A stretch of DNA of 64,000 bases from Gnetum montanum (taxonomy: Eukaryota; Streptophyta; Gnetopsida; Gnetales; Gnetaceae). Shown piece after piece: positions 46,846 to 59,460 of the stretch. A program made the position numbers and the translations under genes. The stretch is taken from positions 61,783 to 125,782 of the forward strand of contig MNCI01020673.1 of NCBI GenBank assembly GCA_015680685.1, in the 5' to 3' direction. The notes beneath the pieces are model-generated. The model searched no databases. It was not told the origin of the DNA and worked only from the letters and a program-made list of their open reading frames with translations. The stretch's first letter is position 1. Each line of letters opens with the position of its first letter.

Positions 46846-48608
46846 AATGAAAACTCGTCCTCAAGTTCCCTACAAAATATTGGGAAGGTATGGGATTATT
46901 GACTAATTGACAACTGATGGTGGAATGGGATGACAAACTTAACATGCCCAATGAATAGACCAATAAGCATATTACAACATTAGTATTCATGACTATTGTG
47001 GTGAACACTCGTACATAAATGACATCCAAGCCTTTATTTGGTAGTTTGAAGAGAAAAAGAGAGAGAGAAAGAAGATGGAGTGTGTTGTCACTAATGCCGA
47101 GATTGCACCTTCCGTTGTTTATCCATAGCCATGCCACCAAACTTGCTCCTTTCGTAAATGCTCTAGTTCCGGTCCATCTTGAGTGCTTCCTCCAAGTCCA
47201 GTCCATTGTTTGTATGATGGCCATATGCACACACAACAAAGTCACAAATAAGTAAGGATAGATAATGCACAATGCAGTTGATACCTTGCCTCAATATGAC
47301 GTGCATTGGCTGAGTTGTGGTTATGGAAGAAACTAGTTTGGAGATTTATCATTGGCAACTACCCAAGGTGTAAGGGTTAGGCAATTAGTAAAATGGAAAA
47401 AATTAAAAAATTTGTGCCAGGGCCCCCATGAGTAAGAGCGAACCTCTGGTAGCTATAAAATGGAAAAACATGAGGAACAAGAAAGATGAAAAATATCAAT
47501 GGCAATGCCAATAAAATGGATGTCATGGATGGGGATGAAACAAGAAATGATTGATTGCAGGAAATGTTTGAAGAAAAGAAGTTAACAATTGCACCAAAAA
47601 GAAGTGCTAGTGGGTCCTCCCCAAAGCCGGCTCATGCCTTTTATGCCTTAACAAACCCACAGCCCAAAGAGTCCGTAGGCTCTAGGAATGTCATTTGGAA
47701 GTAAGAGTTAAAAACTTACCCACAAGAATTCACCAAAGAAAAATAATGCATCAACCTAGAATGGACTAATGATAAAACCAACAATGAGGTGGAAATGGGA
47801 AGAAATATGGAGAGGAGAGAATGGAATAGAATCCCAAGAACAAGGTTGTGTAAAGCCCCTTGTGTATTTCATGGTTAAGATAACTGAGTAGAACTTTATC
47901 CCAAATCTAGACTCAAACCAACCACATTCAGTGACCTCGCATCAATACACTTGGCTAATCCATCCTCTTGAAGCAACAAGAATGCCTTCATAAAGAGTGA
48001 CCACCATCTCAAGGAGAGCGAGAAGGAGAAGTAGGAAGTGAGAAAGGGCCTTAGTTAGAAGGAACCTTCAAGCATGGGTAACATGTCTTTCTAGTTGCAT
48101 AACCAGTGCTTGTAGCCCATATTGCTTTATTATGTCTAAGGGGCGTGCTTTGAATTCTTACCTTTTTCTCTTTTTTTCTCTCTTTTTTTTATGTTTATGT
48201 GTGAGAACCACACCATGTAAAGACTTATTTTTATTCACTTAGCTTCCTGATATTTGAACAATGTCAGAATGGCAGAAAACCCAAGAAAAAGCATCCAAGC
48301 ACCCAAGAGAATGGTCAACACCAATGCATCAAATCCCCTTGAAGTCACACCCTTTTCATCCTTTGAGTCTTTCCTTGGTTTGAAAAATACCTAGCCACCA
48401 ATTCATTAACAAGTTTACTTTGAAAAAGGGGACTGTATAGTTCCAAGCCAAAGGAGACCATAGAGTTGTATGGATGAGTGGATGGTGTGGACTCATTACC
48501 TGTTTTACCAAAAGAACCATACCTTAATATCAACATCATAATTCAAAGGTAAAAACCAAACATTAGTCATCAATATGATATAATTCAATCCACCATCATG
48601 AGCACTTA
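46846..48608 (-). other. Ath-2 region between integrase and 3' LTR, no gene
   Basis: Only short frames with no domain are seen. Several blocks match Ath-1, while the place of the Ath-1 extra ORF (between about 46920 and 47400) is much shorter. A GA-rich run lies near 47050-47075. I see nothing else. Confidence 0.6.
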
Positions 48609-50150
48609 TTAGATGACGAATAAAAGTAAATCATGCAAACAAAGAAATAGTAAAAACATGGACAATGGTGTAAAACAAAAATAAGAAAAGTTAAAAGAAT
48701 GTGTAAAACAAAAAATGTGTAAAAAAAATTCAAAAAGAACTGAGGGCCTAGAATGATTAGCATAGGTGGCCATCTCCCCCATGACTAAGTTGGAAGGAGG
48801 AGATTTGAAATAGTGAGCAGGGTTGTCCATTAAGAGAGGTAGCATGTGTATTGGCTGTCCTAAGCTCTTGGAAAGGTTTGGTTTGTTGCACGTTGACCAA
48901 AAGTTTCTTATCCAGGCTCTCAGGTTTGTATATTGTCATGGCCCCTGAAGGAAATGTTGCATAAATAATATAAGGTTCTTTCCACAATGTTTGAAATTTA
49001 GTACATTGTGGCACATGTGTGGGATTCTAGTAGAGAACCTTATCTCCTAGCTGATATTTAACTTTCCTAATTCCTGGGTCATGAATTATTTATTGAATGC
49101 CTTGTGAAATTTGTTAAATGATAGGGCAGCTAATTAATTTTCATTTAGCAAGTTAAGTGTTACTAACCATTGTTTCTGTGCTAGATCAAGGTCAAGGTTG
49201 AGGTCACATGTCGTGGATAGTGTAGGGAGCTCAATTTGAATGGGAAGCATTGGTAATTTACCATACACTAACTGATAGGGAGAGTAGCCTATAGGGAGTT
49301 TCCATGTGGATTGGTATGCCCAAAGAGCATCATTCAATTTAGTGCTCCAGTCTCACCTAAACTTGCTAATGGTTCTTGCCAATATCTTTGTAATCTCCCT
49401 GTTGGTGACTTCTGCTTGACCGTTCACTTGGGGGTGGTATGGTGTAGTCAATTTATGCTCAACCCCTAAGCATTGCATTAATTTCTGAAAAGTTGCACCT
49501 TTTAAGTGTGTATCATTGTCTGAAATAAGTGCACGTGGCACACCAAACTTATTTATGATTTTTTGTTGAACAAATTGTGTAGCTGTAGATGATGTATAAT
49601 CTTTAACAGTAGCTGCTTCGGCCCATTTTGTTAGGTAATCAACTGCAACAATAATATAAGCTTTTTCATTAAACATTGGTGTAATCGACCCCATAAAATC
49701 AATTCCCGAAATGTCAAAGGGTTCTAACAGTTGAATCAATTGTTGCGGACCCTCCATTCTGGTAGTTATTTCCCCATCACATTGACAACACTTACAAGAT
49801 TGGATGAAATGATGGCTATCCCGAAATAATGTAGGCCAATAATATCCTGCAAGCAGGATCTTGATGGCCATTCATCTCCTAGCATAATGACCCCCACAAA
49901 TACCCTCATGAGCATCTTGGAGAACTTGTAGTTGATCTATATTGGGAACACACCATCAAACCAAGCTATCAAGACATACTTTGTAAAGTTTCACATTGAT
50001 CTCCATAAAGTACTTGGCTTGGTGAAGAAGAAACTGTTGTTTCTTCTTAAGGTTTAACTCTTGTGGTAATTTATGGGTGAGGAGATAGTTAAGAATGCTA
50101 CTATACCAGTTTGTCTTCATGGATGATTGATTATTCACTACACCAGCAAA
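48609..50150 (-). pseudogene. pol: Ath-2 integrase, broken
   Basis: Reading down the minus strand, the zinc-binding part holds HHFIQSCKCCQCDGEI. The core has the catalytic triad in IIVAVDYLTKWAEA, VPRALISDNDTHLKGA and NGQAEVTNREI (49871-49353), all three acids kept. The next piece (49337-49134) has YQSTWKLPIGYSPYQLVYGK, and the C-terminal part (49014-48757) has FSGAMTIYKPES-like residues ending FQELRTANTHATSL. A small Phe-rich frame closes it at 48609. Frame breaks lie near 49350, 49130 and 48760. Confidence 0.85.
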
Positions 50151-50207
50151 GAGGAATTCTTTAGGGAAATGATGAGAAATTAGATACTCATCCTCTTTGT
50201 TGTCCCA

Positions 50208-51443
50208 TCAAAACCAAGATAAATGATCAGCAACTACATTCTCAATGCCCTTGTGATTGATCATCGTTAAATCGAACTCTTGTAAGATTACAAGCCATCG
50301 TATGATACGAGGGCTTACCATTGGCTTATTCATGAGGAACTGAATTACACTATGATCTATATGTATATATACTTTATATCCCAATACATAGTGTCTAAAC
50401 TTTTCTAGTGTAAACACTACAACCATTAATTCTTTCTCTATGGTAGTGTAGTTAAGTTGTGCACCAGTGATACTTCTACTTGCATAGTGGATGTAATAAG
50501 GATGCTTTTGGTCATCTAACTATGTAATTATGACTCCTAAAGCATAGTTGGACACATCATTCATGATATAAAATGGTTTCAACCAGTCAGGAGCTTATAA
50601 AATGGGTGTTTCTACTAGCTTCTATTTTAAAGTTTGGAAAGCTAATTCACATTTCCTGGTCCACTCGAAAGGTATGTCCTTTTTCATTTGTTCCACCAAT
50701 GGTTTGGCAACCTTTGAAAAGTTCTCAATAAATCTCCAATAGTAGCCAGTATGTCTAAGGAATGATCGAATATCTTTGATAGTTTCCGGTTGATGGGTAA
50801 TTCCTTGGATAATTTTGATTTTCTCAAGGTCTCCCTCTATCCCTATGTATGAGATTTTGTGCCCTAGTACTACACCTTCTTGGACCATCAAATGGCTTTT
50901 TTGCCAGTTGAGCCTCAAATTGGTTTCTACACATCTTTTTAACACTTTCTCCAACCAGTCCAAGGCTTGATCAAAGTTTACTCCATAAGTGGAGAAGTTG
51001 TCCATAAAGACCTTCATGCCATTCCCTATTTGCTGTTGAAATATGCTTAGAACTAGTCGTTGAAATGTTGTAGGGGCATTGCACAAGCCAAAAAACATCT
51101 ATTTGTATGTGAATGTTCTGCAAGGACTAGTGAACGTAGTCTTGGCTTGGTCTTCTAGGGCTATTAGTATTTGGTTATATCTGCTATATCCATCCATAAA
51201 AATGTAGTAGCGATGCCCTGCGATGGTGTTTAAGACTTGGTCAACAAATGGCAATGCAAAGTGATCTTTGAACATTGCCATATTTAGTAGCCTAAAATCT
51301 ATGCACACCCTCCATTTTCCTTCCTTTTTAGACACAATAACTAAGGGGTTAACCCATTTGCTATTAGTAATGGGGCATATGAACCCAGCCTCGAGAAGTT
51401 GTTCGATTTCTTCATTAACTACTTGTTTCAGCTTAGGGTTCAA
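50208..51443 (-). pseudogene. pol: Ath-2 reverse transcriptase and RNase H, broken
   Basis: Reverse transcriptase shows EAGFICPITNSKWVNPLVIV, KWRVCIDFRLLN, FMDGYSRYNQI and, after a break at 51099, MFFGLCNAPTTFQRLV and VFMDNFSTYG. The last is the catalytic box, where the usual DD is DN, so one catalytic Asp is lost. The connection and RNase H follow: HTGYYWRFIENFSKVAKPL and, at 50426-50208, IHIDHSVIQFLMNKP with IENVVADHLSWF. These motifs are typical for the Athila lineage. Confidence 0.87.
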
Positions 51444-51878
51444 TAGCCTCTATGGTTGTCTTAGAGGCTTCATGGATGGGTCAGTGTAAATTCTATGTTG
51501 GCATATCCTAGGATCTATTTGAGTTAATTCGGAATATGACCAAGTGAAGGCTTCCGACCATTTATTTATTACCTTCAATAGTTCTTTCTATTGAAGAGCA
51601 AGCTTAACATTGATAATTACCAGCTTTTTCTTTTTAAGGAACATGTATTCCATACCGATGGGCAATGGTTTTAGCTCAAGGGGCTCCTGCTTAAATTTCT
51701 CAGGGATTTCCAACTTCCCCTAGTTGATACTTTCAAGGTTAAGACTTGGAAGTTAACGGTGGACTTGCTTTAATGCATCAATGCTATCAATGTAAGCACA
51801 AGTCAAACCCTTAGTTGGTTTCATGCATATGATTGAATTGCTTTCTTGATTAGCTATTAGCCACTGGATGTCTTCCTA

Positions 51879-52400
51879 TCATGTGGCTACTGCATACATG
51901 CATCTTTGTATGTTAATCACTTGTGCACACTGATTGCATGCAAGCAATGCTAAACTTTGCACAAACCATGACCTCTGCATACAATTACACCCTATGTCAC
52001 TGTATGCGATACATAGAACTTTCTTCTTCTCGATCTTTTTGAATGTATTTTCCTTTGATATTTCTAAGAAAATATCACAGATTCCTAGGCATGTGTCAAT
52101 GGTGCTTAGCCATGCTCTTCCCATTATGATTGGGAAGTCCCCCTTACCGTTGTTTACCTGAATCACTAGGAAGTTAGATGGGTATGAACACCCACAAATA
52201 GTGGCAACAATGTCTTCCACTAATCCTAATGGGACAGTGATGGACTGGTCAGCCAACTCTAGATGAATGTTGTTCTTTTTCAATGGAGGCAAGTTTCAGG
52301 CCTTGTACATTTCTTGAGAAATCAAGTTGACATCGGAACCTGAATCCAAAACAGCCTTGCATGGTGCATTTCCAATGATTTGTAAGTATATCAGAGGACT
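51879..52400 (-). pseudogene. pol: Ath-2 aspartic protease, broken
   Basis: The active site KAVLDSGSDVNLIS is encoded just upstream of 52300 with the DSG intact. A stop follows, then the open part 52292-51879: HLELADQSITVPLGLVEDI, the flap region and DFPIIMGRAWLSTI, the distal signature of retropepsins. About 430 bases of poorly conserved linker separate it from reverse transcriptase. Confidence 0.82.
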
Positions 52401-52439
52401 CCCAGGATCAGAGAATTTCTTGGGAAGATGGCTAACTTT

Positions 52440-55007
52440 GATCTAATTGGTGACGACATGTGTTAGCATGACCGTATGCATTGAGTGCGGTGGTTGAAGT
52501 GAAGGAGGCTTCGAAGTTTTGATTGATACTGAGGCATCTAAGGAATCAGCCGCTTATGATTGCAAGGGCATGGTTGGATTGTTGGTTTTAAAGAAAGGTC
52601 TTTTCTTCATGTGGTTGTTGGAACCAATAGTACGTTGAGAGTTAACAACCCTTGTGGCATTATGTTGTTGTGGTTGGGTAGGGATTTCACCCTGCATTGT
52701 GAGAGTAGGTGGTAGTGGAGCGATTGGTGGAAAAGATGCGGTCGGATGAGAAGGATGATATGCTTGCAGAATATCACCTCTAGAAGAGGGAGTCCCATAA
52801 TACTCGTGGGCTTGGTAGTAAGCTTGAGGAGTGACGTGACCAGTAGAGTCACGCGGGAAGATTGGTTGCTGCATGTAATTTCCATATAGGTCAGGTTGTT
52901 GGTAAGGATACTGCTGCCTTGGTGGTGGCATTCCCCATGATTGTGGCTACTACCACTATTGATATTGCTTAATCAGTTGTGGTGGAGTTCCACTAGGATA
53001 ATATATTAAGGGTTGGTGGAGCTGTCTTGGGTTACCTTGAGGATAAGGTAACCTTCGAGGTGCTTGCCATTTGTTCAATCGTGGGTTGAGTGCATACATC
53101 CCAAATTCCTGTAGATGTGATATTACAAGGCAACATCCCTTAGGATGGTCATATTGACATATCTCGCATCCACTATCATTATCTATTTTTGACTCCACAA
53201 CCTCTTCAATGATGGCAACTTTGCCCTTACCCTTGCTACGTGCATGTTCAGCTTCTCTCTTTTTTCTTTTTTCACGATCACTACATTGCTCTCTAGACTC
53301 CTCTACTATTTTAATTACAATTTGAAATCTATTGTCTAGGAAATCCCACATTTGGTCTACCTTTGCCAAAAATTTTGATTTCATCTTTTGGATAGGCAAA
53401 GTTTTCCTATTCACCATCTCTTCGAGTGGTGACTCTTCTTCATCCTCACAAAATCTTACTCTCCTCTTCCAAAGGGAAGGATATCGGTTATACTCTTATG
53501 CATTTTCTCTCTTCCATAGCTCACCTTCTTCCTTAGCAACTTTCTTTAATAGTCTTTGAATTTGATGGGACCTAAGCTTGGATAGTCTCCCTTAGGCATA
53601 AGTCCCAAGGGTTCTTCTCATTTCATGCCTAAGCCCATCCACGAGATGACGTAGTTGATCCCTTTGCAAATAATCATGGCTAGGACAACGATGCAACAAT
53701 GCATAGTATCATCCCATGGCAGCATCCAAGGGTTTATTTCCTCCTTGTTTCTAGCCTTGGATTTTCTTTTGCAAGTTAGACACTCGGGTGTATGTTTGGT
53801 ACTTGTCATTAAATAGTTCTAACATAGTACTCCACCTACGAATGGATTCCGGTTCTAAGGACTGGTACCAGCTTTCTGCTTCTTTAACCAATGTTTGTGG
53901 AAACAACTTAAGTTTTTGCCATTCGTTCTCTATGTTTTGTAAGGCACACACATCATGGAATGCTTGTAAGTGATTCTAAGGATCAACATCATATCCCCCT
54001 TCAAATCGTGGGATATTTTTCATATATAATCTTTTGATCCAACTATCTTTCTGGTGCCTTGTTGGAATTCTAACAACCTTAGTTATATCTAACATACTTC
54101 GAGTAGTGAGTAGGGGTTCATTGTGATCATCTCATCCATGATGTGTATGATGCCTACATTGTTCCCTACTCTCCCTTGTTCTATGTTGTGATTCTCTAGA
54201 GTGCCCTCATCCCCTTTCCTAGCTGTTTCGCCTATGACTTCCACTTTGCCTACCTTCATTCCCATGGTCTTTTCCTTTATGACTGCATTCAAATACTAAA
54301 GGAGAGGGTGAAGGAGATGATGAAGGTGAAGAAGAAGGAGAACCTTCATCATGACAGTGTCTGTTACCTTCTCTTTGGCGGTCATGACCTCGATCGCGAT
54401 TACGATCAAAATGTCCATCTTTAGCATGAGTTCGTGTTCCTTTTTTGGATCCTTTGTGCCCATGGGTATCAAAACCTAGGTTATGAATAGTGGAATGAAG
54501 GTCCTAATAGAAAACCCCTTGGCCAAAGTCAAGGGGAGGAACATTGTTATGTGGGCGAGTGACTAAGGTAGGTTCACCATGCTCATTTTCGCTTAAGACA
54601 TGTGGGGCATCTTGGGACCACTTACCCTTCAAAGACTTATGATGTCTCTCCTGTTGTAATTTCCTTTAATTTTTTGCCTCTATGGGATAGTATTCTCTTG
54701 ATTCATGGTCTTGCACAATGTATTTTGCATGTAAGTGCAACATGCCAATTTGTGTGAGAGCATGAAGAAGTATGCTTGGGATTGAATGATCAGGAGGTAA
54801 TACTATGTTACCTTCTAGGTCTCGCCAATGCAGTTGTTTGTCTTGATGGAGGATAAAGGTGAATTCTAGTATATACTCATCAAGATGAATATATACCACT
54901 CGAACGTGTTGAGGGACTAGCGGATCAACATCATGTGTATTATGTCATCGACTGTTTCCTATTTCAGACCTAGGCGGTGAGGTGCTTTCATACAAAGAAG
55001 GAGACAT
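52440..55007 (-). pseudogene. gag: Ath-2 gag, broken
   Basis: The start was set at the ATG at 55007, about 120 bases after the primer-binding site. An N-terminal domain (54900-54666) is followed by an Arg/Asp/His/Ser-rich segment (near 54420-54290). The core at 53951-53751 has LKLFPQTLVKEAESWYQSLE and FNDKYQTYTRVSNLQKK, the Gag capsid pattern of Athila. Then comes a basic region (53417-52956) with a C-rich piece (GCEICQYDHPKGC). The C-terminal part is rich in Gln, Pro and Tyr (52931-52554). Stops break it in at least five places. Confidence 0.82.
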
Positions 55008-55124
55008 ACTTGTCTATTCAATGTGCAATGTATTCTTGTTTATTAATTTCTCAATCAATCCTAAGGGTTTTTTCCAATGATGTGAATGATTTCCTAAGTT
55101 ATAATTAGTGCACAAACATCTAAG

Positions 55125-55142
55125 TCCCTAGCAATGGCACCA
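55125..55142 (-). other. Primer-binding site of Ath-2 (tRNA-Asp type)
   Basis: The minus strand reads TGGTGCCATTGCTAGGGA one base after the 5' LTR. Athila elements use a tRNA-Asp site starting TGGCGCCGTTGCCGGGGA; the differences are four transitions, three C to T and one G to A. Confidence 0.82.
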
Positions 55143-55143
55143 A

Positions 55144-56015
55144 TGATGAGCGGCGAGGTACCCCCACGCTCAACCATATGAATACAAGAATTTCATGCAT
55201 GATCCAGTCGAATTCCAAGGACTAAGTGCTTTTGTGCCTTTGTGGAACAAGGATGGGTTGGTTGATCATTGTCTTCCCAAGCTTACCTATATGTCATGAT
55301 TGCATGGTTAAGTAAGCTTGAGGCATATTATTTTTATAGCTTTTATGTTTTTATGTCCTATACTAGTAGGGAAGGAGAGAGGTAACTAAGTGACTAATTT
55401 AACTTAACTACTCATTAACTAAGTTCTAAATAATCCTAACACTAGCATCCATTCCCACTTGCTATACACATCCTAAACCAGTGAAACACTGCTGGGATTA
55501 CCAAATGCTAATCGTTACTGGGTTACCAAGCGTTACACGCATGCTCGAAGTGGTCGTGCTTGTGTAATTTAAGAATTTGCTTAATTGATCAAAATGAATT
55601 ACTGTGCTAATAATAGAAATGTAAAGTGCATAAAATAAAATAAATGCATGAGAAAATAAAATAAAAGAAATGCATAAGAAAACAAATCTCAAGTGTTGCA
55701 AGGATGAATCAAAGAGCTCATCTTTATTGTCGTACACAAGGTGTGCTCAGGTACACAATGCTCAAATAAAGATCCATCCACACTTAGACCTCCTACTATG
55801 GGCACTTGGAAAATACTCTAACTTTCAAACATACTACAAGAGTTTCGCTACTTGACTACTAAAAGACTTTCGCCTGGGCACTGTATTTATAAGCTTGGGA
55901 GCAACTACTCTAATAATTAGAGTAATTGCTCTAATAATTAGAATAACTGCTAAAGTAACTGCTAGAGTAACCACTCTAATAATTAGAGTAACTACTAGAG
56001 TAACCGCTCTCATCA
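55144..56015 (-). repeat. Ath-2 5' LTR
   Basis: TGATGAGCGGCGAGG to CCGCTCTCATCA. The TATA word on the minus strand is near 55890-55880. The short tandem copies of CTCTAATAATTAGAGTAACT at 55905-56010 stand at the start of U3. Confidence 0.93.
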
Positions 56016-56020
56016 ATTAG
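56016..56020. other. Target-site duplication of Ath-2, right copy (ATTAG)
   Basis: It is identical to 45973-45977. Confidence 0.9.
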
Positions 56021-57700
56021 TATATATGCAATAGATTTAAATTTTGGTATATATACAACTTTGGCAATTTTCACAACTATTAACATAAATTAGTAAATTG
56101 AGCAATTTTAACAATACACTGAAGGGCCCCGTAGGTGTAGGATGTTGATTAACTCATTTGACACACCTGGCACTTACTAGGGTATAGCACATTTTTGCAA
56201 ATTTAGCACTACATTTTGCAAGTTTAGCATCATGCATAGTTAACAAAATTTTTACTAACTCTGAACTCACCTAGTAGAGAGCATAGTCCCAAATTCAAAT
56301 AGACATTTTGACAAACACTTTCCCTGTGATTATGCTCTCATCCCATAGAGAGCATAGTCTTCCAATAGTGGAGAGCATAGTCTTACTTGTGATCATGGGG
56401 AGCATAGTTTCCACACACCACCATGCCGCCATGCTTGTCGCACCATTGCACTACCATGCCTACTAAGTTTCATCATCACCCTCCCTCTTCCTCATTATCA
56501 TCACCCTAGGTACAACCCAAGGCATAGCTCCTAAAGCCCCAAAATCCCATTCATGGCACTAACAGCCATACACTTGTAGTCTAGGGCATAGTCTATAGGG
56601 TCGTCCTCGCAACAGAAAAAAAAAACAAACAAACAAGAAAGAGACAAATGTGCAACGTGAAAATGGATTTTTATCTTACCCCCCAACCATTGCCCAAACC
56701 CTAGCACCAATAGCGACCGTGTTGCATGAAGCATGATGGTACCCATGGCCCCTACGATTGGGCTATGATGCACAATGCACAGCCCTAGGCACTATGCCAA
56801 AACAAAAAAAAATTAACAATGATACGAGATTGCAATCACAACCCCCTACAACTATGTCACTACATGTGATGGCAACTGTGGCCCCTATGGCAGTGCTGTG
56901 ATGCTCAATGATGATCATAATCCCCTATGGTCATGCTGCAAAGTGTGATGCATAAGGCCCTAACCCTACATAGCCACAAAAGATAGAAAATAAACACACA
57001 TAAAATCCTCCCTACCACCACACCCTCCCTACTACCACATTGCATCACAAATGGCACGTAGCTACAACAACCATTGCCACTATAGGGTGTACAAGGTGAT
57101 GCTACAGGATTATGCTCCCACTAAAACCCTCAAAAAAACTAAACAAAGAAACAAATGATGCACGATGGTAGTTGTAGCCCCCTGTATTTGCGCTGCACTA
57201 TGCAATGACAACCATGGTCGCATTGCACAATGACGACCATGGCCCCTGCAGTGGCATCATGCAACGAGTGCATAGAGCATAATTGGAATACTTGGTCAAT
57301 GTGGATGGCCTCTTCTCCTCCACATGTGCTTGTGGTAGGTATCTTAGCACTTTCTCCCTCGATAACATTCGCTAGCCTTAGGTGAGTGTGTGTACTTCGA
57401 CGTGTCATCTTCCTTGGGACCATGCTCATCATTGGTGGTAAAGATAGAAGCAGCAACAAGACTACGCTCTCAACATTTCATTAGAGGCAAAGAAAATAAC
57501 AAGTTACCATGGCAAAACTACACCTATATACCCTTCTAGGATCATTTAATGATCCACCAACCTAGGACTACACTTGCCATCAAACATCCAGTGGAGAGCA
57601 TAATTAGATGAGAGTGTAGTTAACCATATTGAGCCCAAAAAGATGATTTTTCTCTATCTTGCAAACACGCAAGTTAATTCCACTCCAAAGCATGATTGAC
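56021..57700 (-). promoter_or_regulatory. Upstream region of the Tat-4 antisense gene, with motif copies
   Basis: No exon could be placed with confidence. GAGAGCATAGTC and its reverse GACTACGCTCTC recur near 56277, 56330-56385, 56399, 57460-57470 and 57593-57625. One inverted pair reads GATTATGCTCTC then, after seven bases, AGAGAGCATAGTC (56334-56372). This is the LTR motif of this subfamily, at the place where Tat-2 has CAGCGTGAC words upstream of its antisense gene. The rest is rich in CCATGGCCCC-like and ATGGTCATGC-like words without clear order. Confidence 0.5.
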
Positions 57701-57719
57701 CCTCCCTGGAACAACATGT

Positions 57720-57805
57720 TTGGTGCATCTGTGGCTTGCCAAGGCCTAAAATTGGCATAAATACAGCCTACTGAGGCCTAAAATTGGCACAAACATGTTT
57801 ACATC
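57720..57805 (+). repeat. Short repeats on the RT side of the Tat-4 antisense gene
   Basis: Two clear units of GCCTAAAATTGGCA type, 34 bases apart. They equal the Tat-1 units GCCTAAAACTGG and stand at the same place as 13255-13345 in Tat-2. Confidence 0.7.
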
Positions 57806-57899
57806 CCATGGTAATTTGCATGCATACTTAAGCAAATTTCATTGGATTTCTTTTTCTCATTCATGCATATTAAATTTATCAAAATAGGTGCCACTTTTT

Positions 57900-59460
57900 T
57901 GCAAGAATATGACATGGCTACTTAGGAGAAAATCTTCTCACCCTTGGTCCTCATGGGGCCTTATGGTGACATCAAGCAAAGCATTGATCCTTATTGCCTA
58001 GACCTCAAGCCTATAGCCTACAATGAATACTTAGCCTCCATAGAAGCATAACTAGACTAGCCCAATCATTTAGTTAAGGCTGTCAACCTAGAGGTAGGGA
58101 ATTTCACATAGGATTCCCTTGTCATGATCCCTATGGTAACGCACAATAGTGAGGCAAGAATGCTGAAACTAAGCTCCTTACTACAACCCTAGCATGCTCA
58201 AGACATCACTAAATTACTTAATGATAAAATTAAAGAATTTTCATGGCCATATAAGGACATGCTAGGCCTAGACCCCTAGCTAGTCCAGCAAAATGTCATC
58301 CTTGATCCTTGCATTAAACTAGTTAAGTAGAAAGCGTGTAAGATTAGACCTAAGGTGGCATTCGTAGTCTGTGACGAGATCACCAAGCATTACAAAGTTG
58401 GTTTCATCTGGGTTGTTAACTATGTAGACTCAGTCTCCAACATCATAATTGTGCCTAAGAAAAATAGAAATATATGCATTTGCATAGACTTTAAGGACCT
58501 AAACAAGGAAACTATTAAAGACAACTTCTCGTTGCCTAGAATCAACCAACTAATCAATACCATGACTGAACATGCCTTATTGTCCTTCATAGATAGGTTC
58601 TTGAGTTACAACCAAATTAGGATCAACCTTGAGAACTATCTTAGTACAAACTTCATGACCCTGTGGGGTACATTTTTCCACACAATGATGCCTTTTGGAC
58701 TAAACAATGTAGGAGCAACATACCAATGAGTAATGACATACATCTTTAGCAACTACATGCTTAGTTTGCTTAATGACTACATAGATGATATTGTGGTTAA
58801 GTCTAAAGTGACTCATAACCATGCAAATGACTTAGACTTAGTGCTTAAATGTTGCCTAAAAGACAAGCTTCGGGTAAACCCCAAGAAGTGTGTTTTAGCA
58901 TTAGAACAAGTAGGATGCTTAACTTTGTAGTATTCAAAGCACGTATACACATAGATCCTAACAAGGTTAAGGCCATAACCAGCTTAGCATCATTAGCTAA
59001 CCTTAAGGAGATATGGGGGTTGCAAGGTAGAATACAATTCATATGCAGGTTTATTGCTTGGTTAATCGACAAGCTACAACCAATGTAACATTTTCTTAAG
59101 AAAGGAGCCCACTTCCAGTGGATGACTCAATGCCAAAAAGCATTTGAAAACATTAAGCAAGAGCTAGCACAACTACCTATAGTTCACCCTTCGCAAGAAT
59201 ATAAGCCTTTTTACATCTACTTTGCCACTTTCTACACATCCATCAGTTCCTTGCTTTGCCCAAAGTAAGATGCCATCATAGAGGTCCTGGTCTACTACCT
59301 AAGTCATGCATTAGTAGCCCACGAAACGAGATATAATGACATGGAGAAGTATTTCCTTTCCCTAGTCTTCTCACTAAAGAAGTGGAAGCATTACCTCTTA
59401 TGTAGCTAGCTTAACATCATTTGCAAGAATGTACTCTGAGCTATAACAATGAATATCTAT
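57900..59460 (+). pseudogene. pol: Tat-4 reverse transcriptase and RNase H, broken
   Basis: The linker at the start aligns with Tat-2 (PYCLDLKPIAYNEYL). Reverse transcriptase is open over 58355-58729 and 58733-58930: NIIIVPKKNRNICICIDFKD, LLSFIDRFLSYNQIRI, MMPFGLNNVGATYQ and NDYIDDIVVKSK. The catalytic Asp residues are kept. A TGA at 58728-58730 stands where Tat-2 has Arg, a CGA to TGA change. A frameshift near 58900 precedes the thumb. RNase H ends near 59440 with VFSLKKWKHYLL. Confidence 0.85.

Larger units (their letters stand above)
45978..56015 (-). mobile_element. Ath-2: complete Athila-lineage retrotransposon, 10.0 kb
   Basis: Two LTRs (854 and 872 bases, both TGATGAG...CTCATCA), a perfect ATTAG duplication, an Athila-type primer-binding site and the order gag, protease, RT, RNase H, integrase on the minus strand define it. 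The region between integrase and the 3' LTR is about 1.9 kb and lacks the extra ORF of Ath-1. The element splits Tat-4 upstream of the antisense gene. All genes are broken, so it could move only with help from another copy. Confidence 0.93.

Noticed and set aside
46900-47272. Frame of 147 codons in the Ath-2 region after integrase as an env-like gene
   Set aside because: It overlaps the polypurine-side conserved DNA, shows no signal peptide or family likeness, and has no counterpart in Ath-1.
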